From: JAWOGN01 sp046496815
Lineage (GTDB): Bacteria > Desulfobacterota > DSM-4660 > Desulfatiglandales > Desulfatiglandaceae
Assembly (NCBI GenBank): GCA_046496815.1
Contig: JAWOGN010000334.1
Coordinates: 1 to 43,473 of the forward strand
Direction: 5' to 3'
DNA length: 43,473 nt
Position 1 is the first letter of the stretch. Every line of letters starts with the position of its first letter. The translations under genes were made by a program, and so were the position numbers. Shown in pieces: positions 1 to 8,279 of this stretch. The notes below the pieces were generated by a model, which made no database searches, was not told where the DNA came from, and saw only the letters and a list, made by a program, of their open reading frames with translations.

Positions 1-39
1 TTTGTCACATCACTGGTATTTGAAAGGAGGTAACGTGCG

Positions 40-1596
40 ATGAAACGAAAGGTATTTTGTGTATTGGCGATGTCTTTTCTGATGGTCTTTCTGGCCGCCG
101 GGCAAATCTGTGCGGCAGACAAGGAAACTCTGGTGGTGGGCGTCTCCTCGGACATCCACCTCTTGGACCCTGCGGTTTCCAGCGACAACTACGACTGGAG
201 ACAGATCTACCCTTCCTATGACCGCCTCGTGAAATACAAGGTAATCAACGGAGAGGGGTCTACCGAGGTGGAGCCCATGGCGGCCGAATCCTGGTCCGTG
301 TCACCGGACGGGATGGTGTGGACCATCAAGATCCGAAAAGGGATCGCGTTTGATGACGGAACGCCCCTGGACGCCAAGGCCGTGAAATTTTCCTTCGAAA
401 GGGTCTTGAAAATCGGAAAGGGGCCGGCGGATAACATCGGCGCCATCAAAACCGTGGACGTGGTAGACGACTACACCGCCAAAATAACCCTCAAGAGCGC
501 CTTTGGCCCATTCCTGCAAACCCTGGCCACCGATGCCGCCTGTATCGTCAACCCCAACATCATGAAGCATGAAAAGGACGGAGATCTGGCCCAGGCCTGG
601 ATGGCTCAGAACACGGACGGGAGCGGTCCGTTTAAGATTGTGGAATGGTCCCGGGGGGAACGGTGCGTCATGGAGGCGAAACCGGACTACTGGGGCGCCA
701 AGCCGAAACTGAAACGGGTCATCATTCGTTTCATGCGGGAGTCCTCGGACCAGCGGATGGCGCTTGAAAGCGGGGACATCGATATTGCCGAGGGGGTCCT
801 CATCGACCAGATTCCGGCCCTGGAAAAAAATCCGGACGTGGCCGTGCGTCGCTATCCATCCCAGTTGGTGGAATATGTCTATATCAACTGCCGGAACGAC
901 AAGCTCAACAACCCGCTCGTCCGCCAGGCCCTGAATTATGCGGTGGATTACAACGGCATCATAGACTATGTGCTCCAGGGCAACGGTGTACAAATGCGGG
1001 GGCCGGTGCCGAAGGGAATGTGGGGACACAATCCATCGGTCTTCCAGTACAAAAAAGACGTGGAAAAGGCAAAGGCCCTCCTCAAAGAAGCGGGGCATGC
1101 AAAAGGCCTGGAACTCAAGCTCATTTATTCGGAGAGGCGTCCCTCTTGGGAACAGATCGCGACGATCCTCCAGAGCAATTTCTCCGATATCGGGGTCACC
1201 CTCAAGATCGAACTTATGGCCAACCCGACGCTTCGGGACAAGATCGACCGAGGGGACTTTGAGCTCTGTTTGGGGGCCTGGAGTCCCGACTATGCAGACC
1301 CCTCCATGTTTATGAATTTCTGGTTCGATTCCAAGAACGGGGGCCTTCCCGGGAATCGGAGCTTTTACGAAAACGAGGAAGTGGACGGTCTGATCCGCAA
1401 GGCCCTCGCGTTGAGCGATCAGAAGGAGCGAACCGATCTGTACAACAAGGCTCAAGACATTATTATGGAAGAGGCTCCCTATATCTTCCTCTACCAGACC
1501 CAGACCATTGTGCCCATGCGGACGTGGGTGAAAGGGTATGTGTTCAACCCCATGTTGGAGTCCATGTACAATTTCGAATCCATTTACAAGGAGTGA
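40..1596 (+). CDS. ABC transporter solute-binding protein, family 5 (peptide/nickel type)
   Basis: A 518-residue extracytoplasmic binding protein of the SBP_bac_5 (DppA/OppA) family, which captures peptides or similar solutes and delivers them to a membrane ABC permease. Residues 1-25 form a Sec signal peptide (basic start, hydrophobic core, cleavage near ICA/AD). The mature part shows family features: an early AESW segment followed by a DGxxWTIKIRKGIxFDDGTPLDA stretch (about residues 88-110), and a C-terminal half ending near IIMEEAPYIFLYQ. The length is normal for the family. The ATG follows a strong ribosome site (AAAGGAGGT, positions 21-29). It is the first gene of a tight operon with two permeases and two ATPases, and the D-aminopeptidase downstream suggests a peptide ligand. 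The ligand itself cannot be read from the sequence. Any promoter lies upstream of the window. Confidence 0.93.
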   Translation: MKRKVFCVLAMSFLMVFLAAGQICAADKETLVVGVSSDIHLLDPAVSSDNYDWRQIYPSYDRLVKYKVINGEGSTEVEPMAAESWSVSPDGMVWTIKIRKGIAFDDGTPLDAKAVKFSFERVLKIGKGPADNIGAIKTVDVVDDYTAKITLKSAFGPFLQTLATDAACIVNPNIMKHEKDGDLAQAWMAQNTDGSGPFKIVEWSRGERCVMEAKPDYWGAKPKLKRVIIRFMRESSDQRMALESGDIDIAEGVLIDQIPALEKNPDVAVRRYPSQLVEYVYINCRNDKLNNPLVRQALNYAVDYNGIIDYVLQGNGVQMRGPVPKGMWGHNPSVFQYKKDVEKAKALLKEAGHAKGLELKLIYSERRPSWEQIATILQSNFSDIGVTLKIELMANPTLRDKIDRGDFELCLGAWSPDYADPSMFMNFWFDSKNGGLPGNRSFYENEEVDGLIRKALALSDQKERTDLYNKAQDIIMEEAPYIFLYQTQTIVPMRTWVKGYVFNPMLESMYNFESIYKE

Positions 1597-1735
1597 TCAG
1601 GGCGCATGCGTCGATGAAAGCCCGCAACACGGGAATTGAAGGGTGGCGAAAGCCGCCTTTCAATTCCATGAAATTCCCGATTGGCGACAAACGACCTTCC
1701 ATGCGGATTCTCACCCATACGACAGACTCCCCCTC

Positions 1736-2746
1736 ATGCGGATTCTCACTTATATCCTGAAGCGGCTCGTTTACCTGATACCCGTCCTGATCGGCGTGAC
1801 GCTCCTCGTCTTTGTGATCTCCCATGCCATTCCCGGAGACCCGGCCCGAATGATGGCAGGCCAGAAGGCCAGCCGGGAAGCGGTGGAGAACCTCCGCCGG
1901 TCTTTGGGGTTGGACCGGCCCCTCCCCGAACAGTATGTTCACTTTCTGACAGGCCTTTTCAGGGGTGACCTGGGCATGTCGATTCGAAACCAGCGACCAG
2001 TGCTCGATGACCTGAAAGACTTCTTTCCCGCCACCTTGGAATTGACCCTCATGAGCATGGTCCTGTGCATTGTCGTGGGTCTGCCTCTCGGGATCATATC
2101 AGCCGTCCGGCGGAATCGCCCGGTCGATCACATCTCCCGTGTTTTCTCCGTCTTCGGGGTTTCGATGCCGGTCTTCTGGCTCGGTCTCATGCTCCTGCTC
2201 CTGTTTTACAGAAACCTCGGATGGCTGCCCGGGTCCGGACGACTCGCCGTAGCGACGGACCCGCCCTTGCACGTCACCGGGCTCTATCTTATCGACACCC
2301 TGCTGGAGGGCAGCTGGGATAAGTTCGGCGATGCCTTCCTCCACATGATTCTGCCGGCGTTCTGCCTTTCCTACGTCTATCTTGCCATCATCACCCGAAT
2401 CGTTCGCTCTTCCATGATTTCGGTGATGGGGCAGGATTATATTACCACCGCGCGGGCCAACGGGCTTGCCGAGTCCGTCATCATCCTGAAACACTCGCTC
2501 AAGAACTCCTTGATCCCCACCGTAACCATCACAGGGCTTTCCATCGGAGAACTGCTGGGGGGTGCCATCCTGACGGAGACCATCTTCAACTGGCCGGGAA
2601 TGGGGAAGTATGTGGTCGATTCGGTCAATTTTTTGGATTTTCCGGCAATCATGGGTTTCACACTGGTGGTATCCTTTACCTATGTCATGATCAACCTGCT
2701 GGTGGACGTGCTCTATGCGTTTCTGGACCCGCAGATAAGGTATTAG
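1736..2746 (+). CDS. ABC transporter permease, DppB/OppB type
   Basis: Inner-membrane permease of a peptide-type ABC importer, 336 residues from the chosen start. The N-terminus (RILTYILKRLVYLIPVLIGV, first membrane helix) is the standard DppB start, and the GDPA motif follows near residue 30. About six transmembrane segments are visible. The EAA-type cytoplasmic loop, which contacts the ATPase, is at ARANGLAESVIILKHSLKN (about residues 240-258). The frame is open from 1643, but the upstream 31 codons lack membrane character. A 14-base stretch, ATGCGGATTCTCAC, occurs at both 1701 and 1736 in different frames; only the second gives the family N-terminus. No strong ribosome site precedes it. 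It is followed after 2 bases by the second permease, so the two are probably translationally coupled. Confidence 0.93.
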   Translation: MRILTYILKRLVYLIPVLIGVTLLVFVISHAIPGDPARMMAGQKASREAVENLRRSLGLDRPLPEQYVHFLTGLFRGDLGMSIRNQRPVLDDLKDFFPATLELTLMSMVLCIVVGLPLGIISAVRRNRPVDHISRVFSVFGVSMPVFWLGLMLLLLFYRNLGWLPGSGRLAVATDPPLHVTGLYLIDTLLEGSWDKFGDAFLHMILPAFCLSYVYLAIITRIVRSSMISVMGQDYITTARANGLAESVIILKHSLKNSLIPTVTITGLSIGELLGGAILTETIFNWPGMGKYVVDSVNFLDFPAIMGFTLVVSFTYVMINLLVDVLYAFLDPQIRY

Positions 2747-2748
2747 CC

Positions 2749-3624
2749 GTGTTGAAACGTATCAGAAAAGAACGCGAATGGCAGATCAGGGAATTGATGT
2801 TTACCATCAAGCTCCTCAGCAAAAACCCGTCGGCCGTTGCGGGGTTTGTTATTATCGCCACCATGGTTTTCATCGCCGTCGGTGCGCCCTACATCGCGCC
2901 CTACGATCCGATTAAGATCAGCCTGAGGGAGCGGCTCAGCCCACCTTCCCCGGTTCACATTTTCGGGACCGATGAGATGGGACGGGACATTTTGAGCCGC
3001 GTCATGCACGGCGCCAGGATATCCCTCCGTATCGGCGTTCTCGTCATCGCAATCGCAGGGAGCCTGGGAGCCGCCATCGGTGCCGTCGCCGGTTACCTGG
3101 GAAAACAGGCGGATAATATCATCATGCGGATCATGGATGTCATCCTGTCGTTCCCACCCCTGGTACTGGCCATGGCGCTGGCCGCCGCGCTGGGGCCGAA
3201 CCTGAATAACGCGATCCTGGCGGTGGCCTTTGTGATGATCCCCAAATTTGCAAGGATGGTGAGGGGTGAAGCCCTGGCCGTCAAAGAAAAGCAGTTCATT
3301 GCCGCAGCCCGGGCCTCGGGCGCCGGGAGCCTGTGGATCATTTTCCATCACATCATCCCGAACTGCTTCTCCTCGGTCATCATTCTGGCAACCTTGTTGT
3401 TGGGGGAGACCATATTGATCGCCGCATCTCTCAGCTTCATCGGCTTGGGTGCACAGCCCCCGACCCCGGAGTGGGGGGCCATGATCAGCGTGGGCCGAAA
3501 ATTCCTCATGGATCAGTGGTGGTACCCGACATTTCCCGGCCTCTTCATTTTGGTGACCGTTATCGGTTTCAACATTCTGGGGGATGCCCTGAGAGACATC
3601 TTCGACCCCAGAATCAGACGGTGA
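2749..3624 (+). CDS. ABC transporter permease, DppC/OppC type
   Basis: Second membrane subunit of the peptide-type importer, 291 residues. The N-terminal cytoplasmic stretch (about 20 residues) leads into a membrane helix at AVAGFVIIATMVFIAVGAPY. The typical DppC motif HIFGTDEMGRDILSR is near residues 66-80. The EAA loop (AARASGAGSLWIIFHHIIPN) is near residues 185-204, and the family C-terminus GDALRDIFDPR is present. Translation starts at GTG (2749), with a TTG immediately after it, 2 bases past the stop of the first permease. This spacing indicates coupled translation. The two permeases should form the heterodimeric channel used by the neighbouring binding protein and ATPases. Confidence 0.93.
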   Translation: MLKRIRKEREWQIRELMFTIKLLSKNPSAVAGFVIIATMVFIAVGAPYIAPYDPIKISLRERLSPPSPVHIFGTDEMGRDILSRVMHGARISLRIGVLVIAIAGSLGAAIGAVAGYLGKQADNIIMRIMDVILSFPPLVLAMALAAALGPNLNNAILAVAFVMIPKFARMVRGEALAVKEKQFIAAARASGAGSLWIIFHHIIPNCFSSVIILATLLLGETILIAASLSFIGLGAQPPTPEWGAMISVGRKFLMDQWWYPTFPGLFILVTVIGFNILGDALRDIFDPRIRR

Positions 3625-3627
3625 CCC

Positions 3628-4632
3628 ATGGCCGAAACACTCCTCCACATCAAGGATCTTTCGGTGCGTTTCTTTACCTACCAAGGGGTTGTCAGAGCCC
3701 TGGAGGAGGTAAACCTTGCCGTCTTGAAGGGCGAAATCCTGGGCCTGGTGGGGGAAACCGGGTGCGGAAAGTCGGTGCTTGCGAGGTCTGTTCTGCGTCT
3801 CATTGCGGATCCACCCGGGAAGATATGGAGGGGAGAGATCTTCTTCAAAGGCGAGAACCTCCTAAAGATGAGCAGCCGGCGCCTTCGTCATATCCGGGGC
3901 AATGAGATTTCCATGATCTTCCAGGAACCCATGAGTTCCCTAAACCCGGTCTTCAGGGTGGGCAACCAGATGCAGGAGGTGGTGATGCTCCACCGGCGCG
4001 TCGGAAGCGCGGCGGCACGAGAAATTTGCATCGACATGTTACGGCAGGTGAAGATGCCCGACCCGGATGCGGTGCTGTCCAAGTACCCCCATGAGCTTTC
4101 AGGAGGAATGCGCCAGCGGGCCATGATTGCCATGGAACTTTCCTGCCGGCCCGAACTCCTCATTGCGGACGAACCCACGACCGCCCTGGATGTGACGGTC
4201 CAGGCGCAGGTACTCAGCATTTTGGAAGAGCTGACCCGAAAAAAGGACGTTTCAGTCCTTTTCATCAGCCATGACTTGGGGGTGATCGCGCAATTGTGTG
4301 ATCGCGTGGCCGTGATGTATGCGGGCAGGATCGTGGAGGTCGCATCTGTGTGGGACCTCTTCTCAGAGCCGCGGCACCCATACACCCGCGGGCTTATCAG
4401 GGCCATCCCCCGGGTGGATGAGGAACGGGAGATACTGGCGGTGATTCCCGGCGTGGTTCCGGGTTTGATTCGGCCCCCGGACGGCTGCCGGTTTCACCCA
4501 CGATGCGAGGTGGTGATGCATCCATGCGACCGGGTGCCCCCCCGGCTTGTCGAAGTGGCCCCGGGCCATCAGGTCGCCTGCCATCTGTACAAAGAGTCCG
4601 GTGAGGAACATGATGCCGACACCCGTCATTGA
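3628..4632 (+). CDS. ABC transporter ATP-binding protein, DppD/OppD type
   Basis: Cytoplasmic ATPase of the peptide importer, 334 residues. The Walker A motif GETGCGKS lies at residues 42-49, the ABC signature LSGGMRQRAMIA near 156-167, Walker B LLIADEP near 180-186 followed by TTALD, and the switch histidine in FISHD. The C-terminus carries the oligopeptide-transporter extension with cysteines (CRFHPRCEVVMHPCD), which binds an Fe-S cluster in some characterised homologues. The gene starts 3 bases after the second permease and overlaps the next ATPase gene by about 20 bases. With that second ATPase it should form the nucleotide-binding heterodimer. Confidence 0.94.
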   Translation: MAETLLHIKDLSVRFFTYQGVVRALEEVNLAVLKGEILGLVGETGCGKSVLARSVLRLIADPPGKIWRGEIFFKGENLLKMSSRRLRHIRGNEISMIFQEPMSSLNPVFRVGNQMQEVVMLHRRVGSAAAREICIDMLRQVKMPDPDAVLSKYPHELSGGMRQRAMIAMELSCRPELLIADEPTTALDVTVQAQVLSILEELTRKKDVSVLFISHDLGVIAQLCDRVAVMYAGRIVEVASVWDLFSEPRHPYTRGLIRAIPRVDEEREILAVIPGVVPGLIRPPDGCRFHPRCEVVMHPCDRVPPRLVEVAPGHQVACHLYKESGEEHDADTRH

Positions 4633-5587
4633 GGTCAGGGACCTGTTCAAGTATTTTCCCATTCATCAAGGTTTTCTGGGTCGCAAGGTGAGATACCTGA
4701 AGGCGGTGGATGGGGTGAGCTTCAAGGTCCACAAGGGTGAAACGCTCGGCCTAGTGGGAGAGTCGGGATGCGGGAAATCCACGGTGGGGTATCTGATCCT
4801 CGGTCTCCTCGATCCGGACCGGGGGCAGGTATTTTTTCGGGGCACACATATCACGACCCTCAAGGGAGACGCGTTGCGGAGAGTCAGACGAAACATGCAG
4901 GTGGTGTTTCAGGACCCTCAGTCGTCTCTGGATCCCAGAATGCTCATCAAGAAGACCGTGGGGTCCCCCCTGGAGGTAAACCGCCTGGCAAAGGGCGCGG
5001 AAGTGGTAACCCGGGTCAAGGACATGCTCAAGGAAGTCGGCCTGAGGGAAGATCATGTCTACCGCTATCCCCATGAGTTCAGCGGCGGTCAGCGACAGCG
5101 TATCGGCATTGCACGGGCTCTCATCACGCGGCCGGAGTTCATCGTCTTCGACGAGCCCACTTCCGCCTTGGACGTTTCAGTTCAGGCTCAGATTCTTAAC
5201 CTCATAGGGGATCTCCAACGCCGGCACGGGTACGCGTATCTGTTCATCTCCCACGATTTGAGCGTGATCAAGCACGTGAGCCGGCGCGTTGCGGTCATGT
5301 ACCTGGGGAAAATCGTGGAGACGGCGTTGAAGGAAACGTTGTTCAAGAACTTCCGTCATCCCTATACAAAGGCACTCATGGAGGCGCTGCCCCAGCCGGA
5401 CCCGAAGAAACGACACCGCCTCGGCGTTCTCCAGGGAGATGTGCCCAGCCCTGTCAACGTCCCGAAAGGGTGCCGGTTTCATCCCCGGTGTGCGGAGAGT
5501 CAAGGCCTTTGCACCCGGGTGGAGCCGGCCCTGATAGAGGTGGCGGAGGGTCATTGGGTGGCCTGCCACCGGTGTAGCGCTCCTTGA
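4610..5587 (+). CDS. ABC transporter ATP-binding protein, DppF/OppF type
   Basis: Second ATPase of the importer, 325 residues from the ATG at 4610 (a second ATG follows directly at 4613). Walker A GESGCGKS is at residues 50-57, the signature FSGGQRQRIGIARAL is mid-protein, and Walker B FIVFDEPTSALD and the switch FISHD follow. The C-terminal CRFHPRCAESQGLC extension resembles that of its partner. An open frame extends upstream to 4547, inside the preceding ATPase gene; the chosen start has a GAGG ribosome site just before it and begins with the normal MPxxVIEVRDLFKYF-type sequence. This closes the transporter operon proper; 173 bases without a recognisable signal separate it from the aminopeptidase. 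Confidence 0.93.
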   Translation: MMPTPVIEVRDLFKYFPIHQGFLGRKVRYLKAVDGVSFKVHKGETLGLVGESGCGKSTVGYLILGLLDPDRGQVFFRGTHITTLKGDALRRVRRNMQVVFQDPQSSLDPRMLIKKTVGSPLEVNRLAKGAEVVTRVKDMLKEVGLREDHVYRYPHEFSGGQRQRIGIARALITRPEFIVFDEPTSALDVSVQAQILNLIGDLQRRHGYAYLFISHDLSVIKHVSRRVAVMYLGKIVETALKETLFKNFRHPYTKALMEALPQPDPKKRHRLGVLQGDVPSPVNVPKGCRFHPRCAESQGLCTRVEPALIEVAEGHWVACHRCSAP

Positions 5588-5760
5588 ACCATCCGGGAGA
5601 TCCGAACCCCTGGAGAAGGCTTAATCTCAGAGTTAACCTTCCGGCGACGTTCAAGAATACCGGCAGGTTTTTGATCGACAGGGCAATGCCCGTTTGCTTA
5701 TGAAGTATTTAAAAAAAATACGGGGCCTCACAAAGGGGTTCCCCTGGAGAGGAGCTTCTT

Positions 5761-6585
5761 ATGAAAGTATACATATCGGCAGACATAGAAGGAATCGGGT
5801 GTATCGTACGCCAGGAGCAGTCTTCACCGGAGGGCAGAGAATTCGCCTGGGCCAGAAAGATGATGACCGAGGAGGTGAATGCAGCGGCGAGGGGTGCCTT
5901 TGACGGCGGCGCGACCGAAGTGGTGGTGGCTGATTCCCACAACGTGGGTCTCAACTTGATCCCTGAAGATCTGGATGAGAGAATCTCTATCGTCATGGGG
6001 TCTCCCCGGCCCCTGTCGATGATGGAAGGGGTGAAAGCGGGTTTCGACGCAACCTTCCTGGTCGGTTACCACGGTATGGCCGGGACCGCGGACAGCACCA
6101 TCGTCCACATCTTTATGGGGCGCATTGCAGAGGTGCGGGTCAACGACCTTCCGATTGGGGAGATCGGCATCAGCGCCGCCTTGGCCGGTCACTACAACGT
6201 CCCCGTCGCACTGGTCACCGGCGATGAAAATACCGTGGCGGAGGCCAAGAAGCTCCTGAATGGGATCGAGACCGTGGCGGTAAAAAAGGGGATCGGCGCC
6301 TATGCCGCCCTGTGTCTTTCTCCGAAGCGGAGTCGAAGCCTCATCTACGAGGGGGCCAAAAAGGCCATGTCCCGCAAAAGAGATTGGCGTCCGTTCCGCT
6401 TTGAGGGCAGGGTTGATCTTCAAGTCGGCTTTACCACCGCTTCCGCCGCAGACCGGGCGGAGCACATCCCGGGCGTTGAAAGAGTGAACGGGCGAACGGT
6501 TCGTTTTTCGGCCAATGACTTTATCGAGGCCTTCAGGGCCTTCCACACCATGGCGGACCTAATGGACCTTGTCAAATTCATCTGA
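5761..6585 (+). CDS. dppA: D-aminopeptidase, M55 family (DppA-like)
   Basis: A 274-residue M55 metallopeptidase related to Bacillus subtilis DppA, which removes N-terminal D-amino acids from peptides. The zinc-ligand pattern of the family is visible: D8 and E10 in SADIEGIG, H60 in ADSHN, H104 in VGYHGMAG and E134 in PIGEIG. There is no signal peptide, so it should act in the cytoplasm on imported peptides. A GGAGAGG ribosome site is 9 bases upstream of the ATG. In B. subtilis the homologous gene is part of a dipeptide transport operon, and the same pairing here supports D-residue (for example cell-wall-derived) peptides as substrates. That substrate assignment is inference. Confidence 0.9.
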   Translation: MKVYISADIEGIGCIVRQEQSSPEGREFAWARKMMTEEVNAAARGAFDGGATEVVVADSHNVGLNLIPEDLDERISIVMGSPRPLSMMEGVKAGFDATFLVGYHGMAGTADSTIVHIFMGRIAEVRVNDLPIGEIGISAALAGHYNVPVALVTGDENTVAEAKKLLNGIETVAVKKGIGAYAALCLSPKRSRSLIYEGAKKAMSRKRDWRPFRFEGRVDLQVGFTTASAADRAEHIPGVERVNGRTVRFSANDFIEAFRAFHTMADLMDLVKFI

Positions 6586-6708
6586 ACCCATGATTCGCTC
6601 TGAACGTTGTTTGGTTCGGCGGTATGACGCGGAAAAGTTTTGCCTCCGGGTAAAGACACAGTCCATAAACGTGAACCTAGGCCTTAGGAGAGGGTTTCGT
6701 ATTCGCAC

Positions 6709-7734
6709 ATGAAAAAGAAAACCGTCACCGTTGTTTTGGCCAATCATCGTCCGGAAACGTTACGGGCATCCGAGGCGGTGATGAACCGGCACGATGCAGT
6801 ATTCCTGGAAGATCCGCCTTCGGATGACCTGGACCGGATGCTTACCGGAGACCTTTCTGTTGATGCCTATGTGGAGGCAGCCGATACGGAATATCCGGAG
6901 TTCACCGGGCAAATGAGTTTCCTGCTTCGCAAGATGGCGGCACAGGGAAAGATCGTTTTGGCTGTGGAACCGTTTCTAAAGCACTTGCTGGAAATCCATG
7001 AATTCTTCGCTGAGGGCGGCACGCCGGCGGAACTCAACCCGGATACCGATCAGTTCCGTGTTTACGCAGCCGAACGGGACGCCACCGGGGGGCTGCTCGC
7101 GTTTTACCGGGCCGCAGCCTCGGGCTCCTTTGTGAAAACCGTCCGGGCGGTTAAGGAGTTTGCACGGTTGGACGCAAAACGGTTTGTGCTTCGCGACCGC
7201 ATGCGGGCCAAAGCCCTCGCGGAAAAGGTCCGTTTGTTTCAGTCCTCCTATGTGGAGGCAGGACAGATCCACGTCTATCTCTGGCGGATGTTGCGCGCTG
7301 AACTGGAACCCGAAATCTCCGTGAAACCCTGTTTCTTGATGATGCCGGTCGTCAGAGACGTCGGCGTCGGGAGGCACCTTTACGGCCCCGGCGATGTGTT
7401 GACGCTGCTCTATATTTTCCACCCGAATTTTCACGACCCGACCGAAGATCTTCTGGCCGCCAGGGCATTGATTTACAACAAAGTCATCGAAAAAAACGAA
7501 ATCACAACCTCTATCGATACCCACCCGCACCTTCGAAACGAGCTGGAAACCATCGAAACCGTCCGTCAACTTTCACTGGAGGACTGCCGTCGTCTGTTTC
7601 CTTATATTTGCCGAGAGACCACCGAGAACGCAAAAAGGCAAGTTCACCGCTACATCCGCAATGAAAAGGGAGCCTTTTCGATGCTGTCCTTCGCGGCAAG
7701 AGAAAAAAGGCCTAGAGCGGCCTTGACAGAATAA
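6709..7734 (+). CDS. Hypothetical protein, possibly TraB/TIKI-like fold
   Basis: A 341-residue soluble protein that I do not recognise with certainty. There is no signal peptide or membrane segment. The beginning (VTVVLANHRPETL) followed by a possible acidic site (VFLEDPPS), and a central glycine-histidine segment (YVEAGQIHVYLW, about residues 181-192), loosely recall the conserved GxxH/E and later GxxH sites of the TraB/TIKI/EreA-type putative metalloprotease superfamily. This is a suggestion only. It lies 123 bases downstream of the M55 aminopeptidase on the same strand, so it could assist peptide catabolism. Codon use looks like its neighbours. An open reading frame overlaps its 3' end in another frame (7727-8005). 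Confidence 0.6.
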   Translation: MKKKTVTVVLANHRPETLRASEAVMNRHDAVFLEDPPSDDLDRMLTGDLSVDAYVEAADTEYPEFTGQMSFLLRKMAAQGKIVLAVEPFLKHLLEIHEFFAEGGTPAELNPDTDQFRVYAAERDATGGLLAFYRAAASGSFVKTVRAVKEFARLDAKRFVLRDRMRAKALAEKVRLFQSSYVEAGQIHVYLWRMLRAELEPEISVKPCFLMMPVVRDVGVGRHLYGPGDVLTLLYIFHPNFHDPTEDLLAARALIYNKVIEKNEITTSIDTHPHLRNELETIETVRQLSLEDCRRLFPYICRETTENAKRQVHRYIRNEKGAFSMLSFAAREKRPRAALTE

Positions 7735-8005
7735 AGCGAAACTCCCCGAACTCGTAGATCTGACGGAGCTGAACGGGTGCGTCCAGCTCGAACGAGAGAT
7801 CCTCAAGCACGGTAGCTTCCCGGAACAGGAGAGGGCTTCGACAGCGTTCTTCCAGGATGCCGCCCCGAATTGGCACCCAACCATTTACCTGCGCCTGATG
7901 GCGGCAATCAAGAAGCGGAAACCCATCAAATCATTTCCCGACCGAACCCTTGCCGATCTTTACGCGTACATTTCGTCGCACCGAAGGGAAAAGTGGTCGG
8001 CCTGA
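7727..8005 (+). other. Open coding-like fragment without a clear start
   Basis: Starting just inside the end of the preceding gene, one frame stays open for 92 codons and reads like protein (DLTELNGCVQLEREILKHG, later FPDRTLADLYAYISSHRR) before a TGA. The only ATG in it is at 7898, leaving about 35 residues, and no ribosome site is evident. It could be a gene fragment or a frameshifted tail of the 341-residue protein. I cannot name a family. The stretch from 7735 to 8279 otherwise holds only this and the ferredoxin-like fragment that follows. Confidence 0.3.
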
Positions 8006-8121
8006 AAATACGGGATTGGCATCGACAAGTTCATTCCCAAAGACACGAAGGTGTTCCGAAAAAAACATTCGAGAAAAGGAACAGGAATCCTTCCATCTCG
8101 GCCGGGCGCGATTTCATTCCG

Positions 8122-8217
8122 ATGACATTGAAGCGGGAGGCCTGCACCTACTGCGACCTATGTGTGGAGGTCTGTCCTGTGGATGCTCTCACCTTTTCAC
8201 CTTATCCAGATAGATGA
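8122..8217 (+). pseudogene. Ferredoxin-type 4Fe-4S domain fragment
   Basis: About 31 codons contain one full bacterial ferredoxin cluster motif, CTYCDLCVEVCP (CxxCxxCxxxCP), preceded by RDFIPMTLKRE and followed by VDALTFSPYPDR and a stop. Intact bacterial ferredoxins of this type carry two such motifs in 55-80 residues or are embedded in larger redox proteins; here only one motif remains and the upstream frame looks non-coding (low-complexity arginine/serine reading). I read it as a remnant of a deleted redox gene. A functional single-cluster micro-ferredoxin cannot be excluded. Confidence 0.45.
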
Positions 8218-8279
8218 CCGGTGACAAATGACCAATTCACACTGACGAGAGATCAATGTTCGATACTCAATGGAGTTTG

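Noticed and set aside
301..1455. Long antisense open frame (384 codons) across the solute-binding protein gene
   Set aside because: It mirrors the codon pattern of the real gene, is rich in H/P/R/G without domains, and has no ribosome site. The same holds for 2743-3684 and 20194-21561 on the minus strand.
5670..5700. GGGCAATGCCC hairpin and TTTGCT before the aminopeptidase as promoter or terminator
   Set aside because: The stem is only 4 bp with no T run, and -24/-12 spacing is off.
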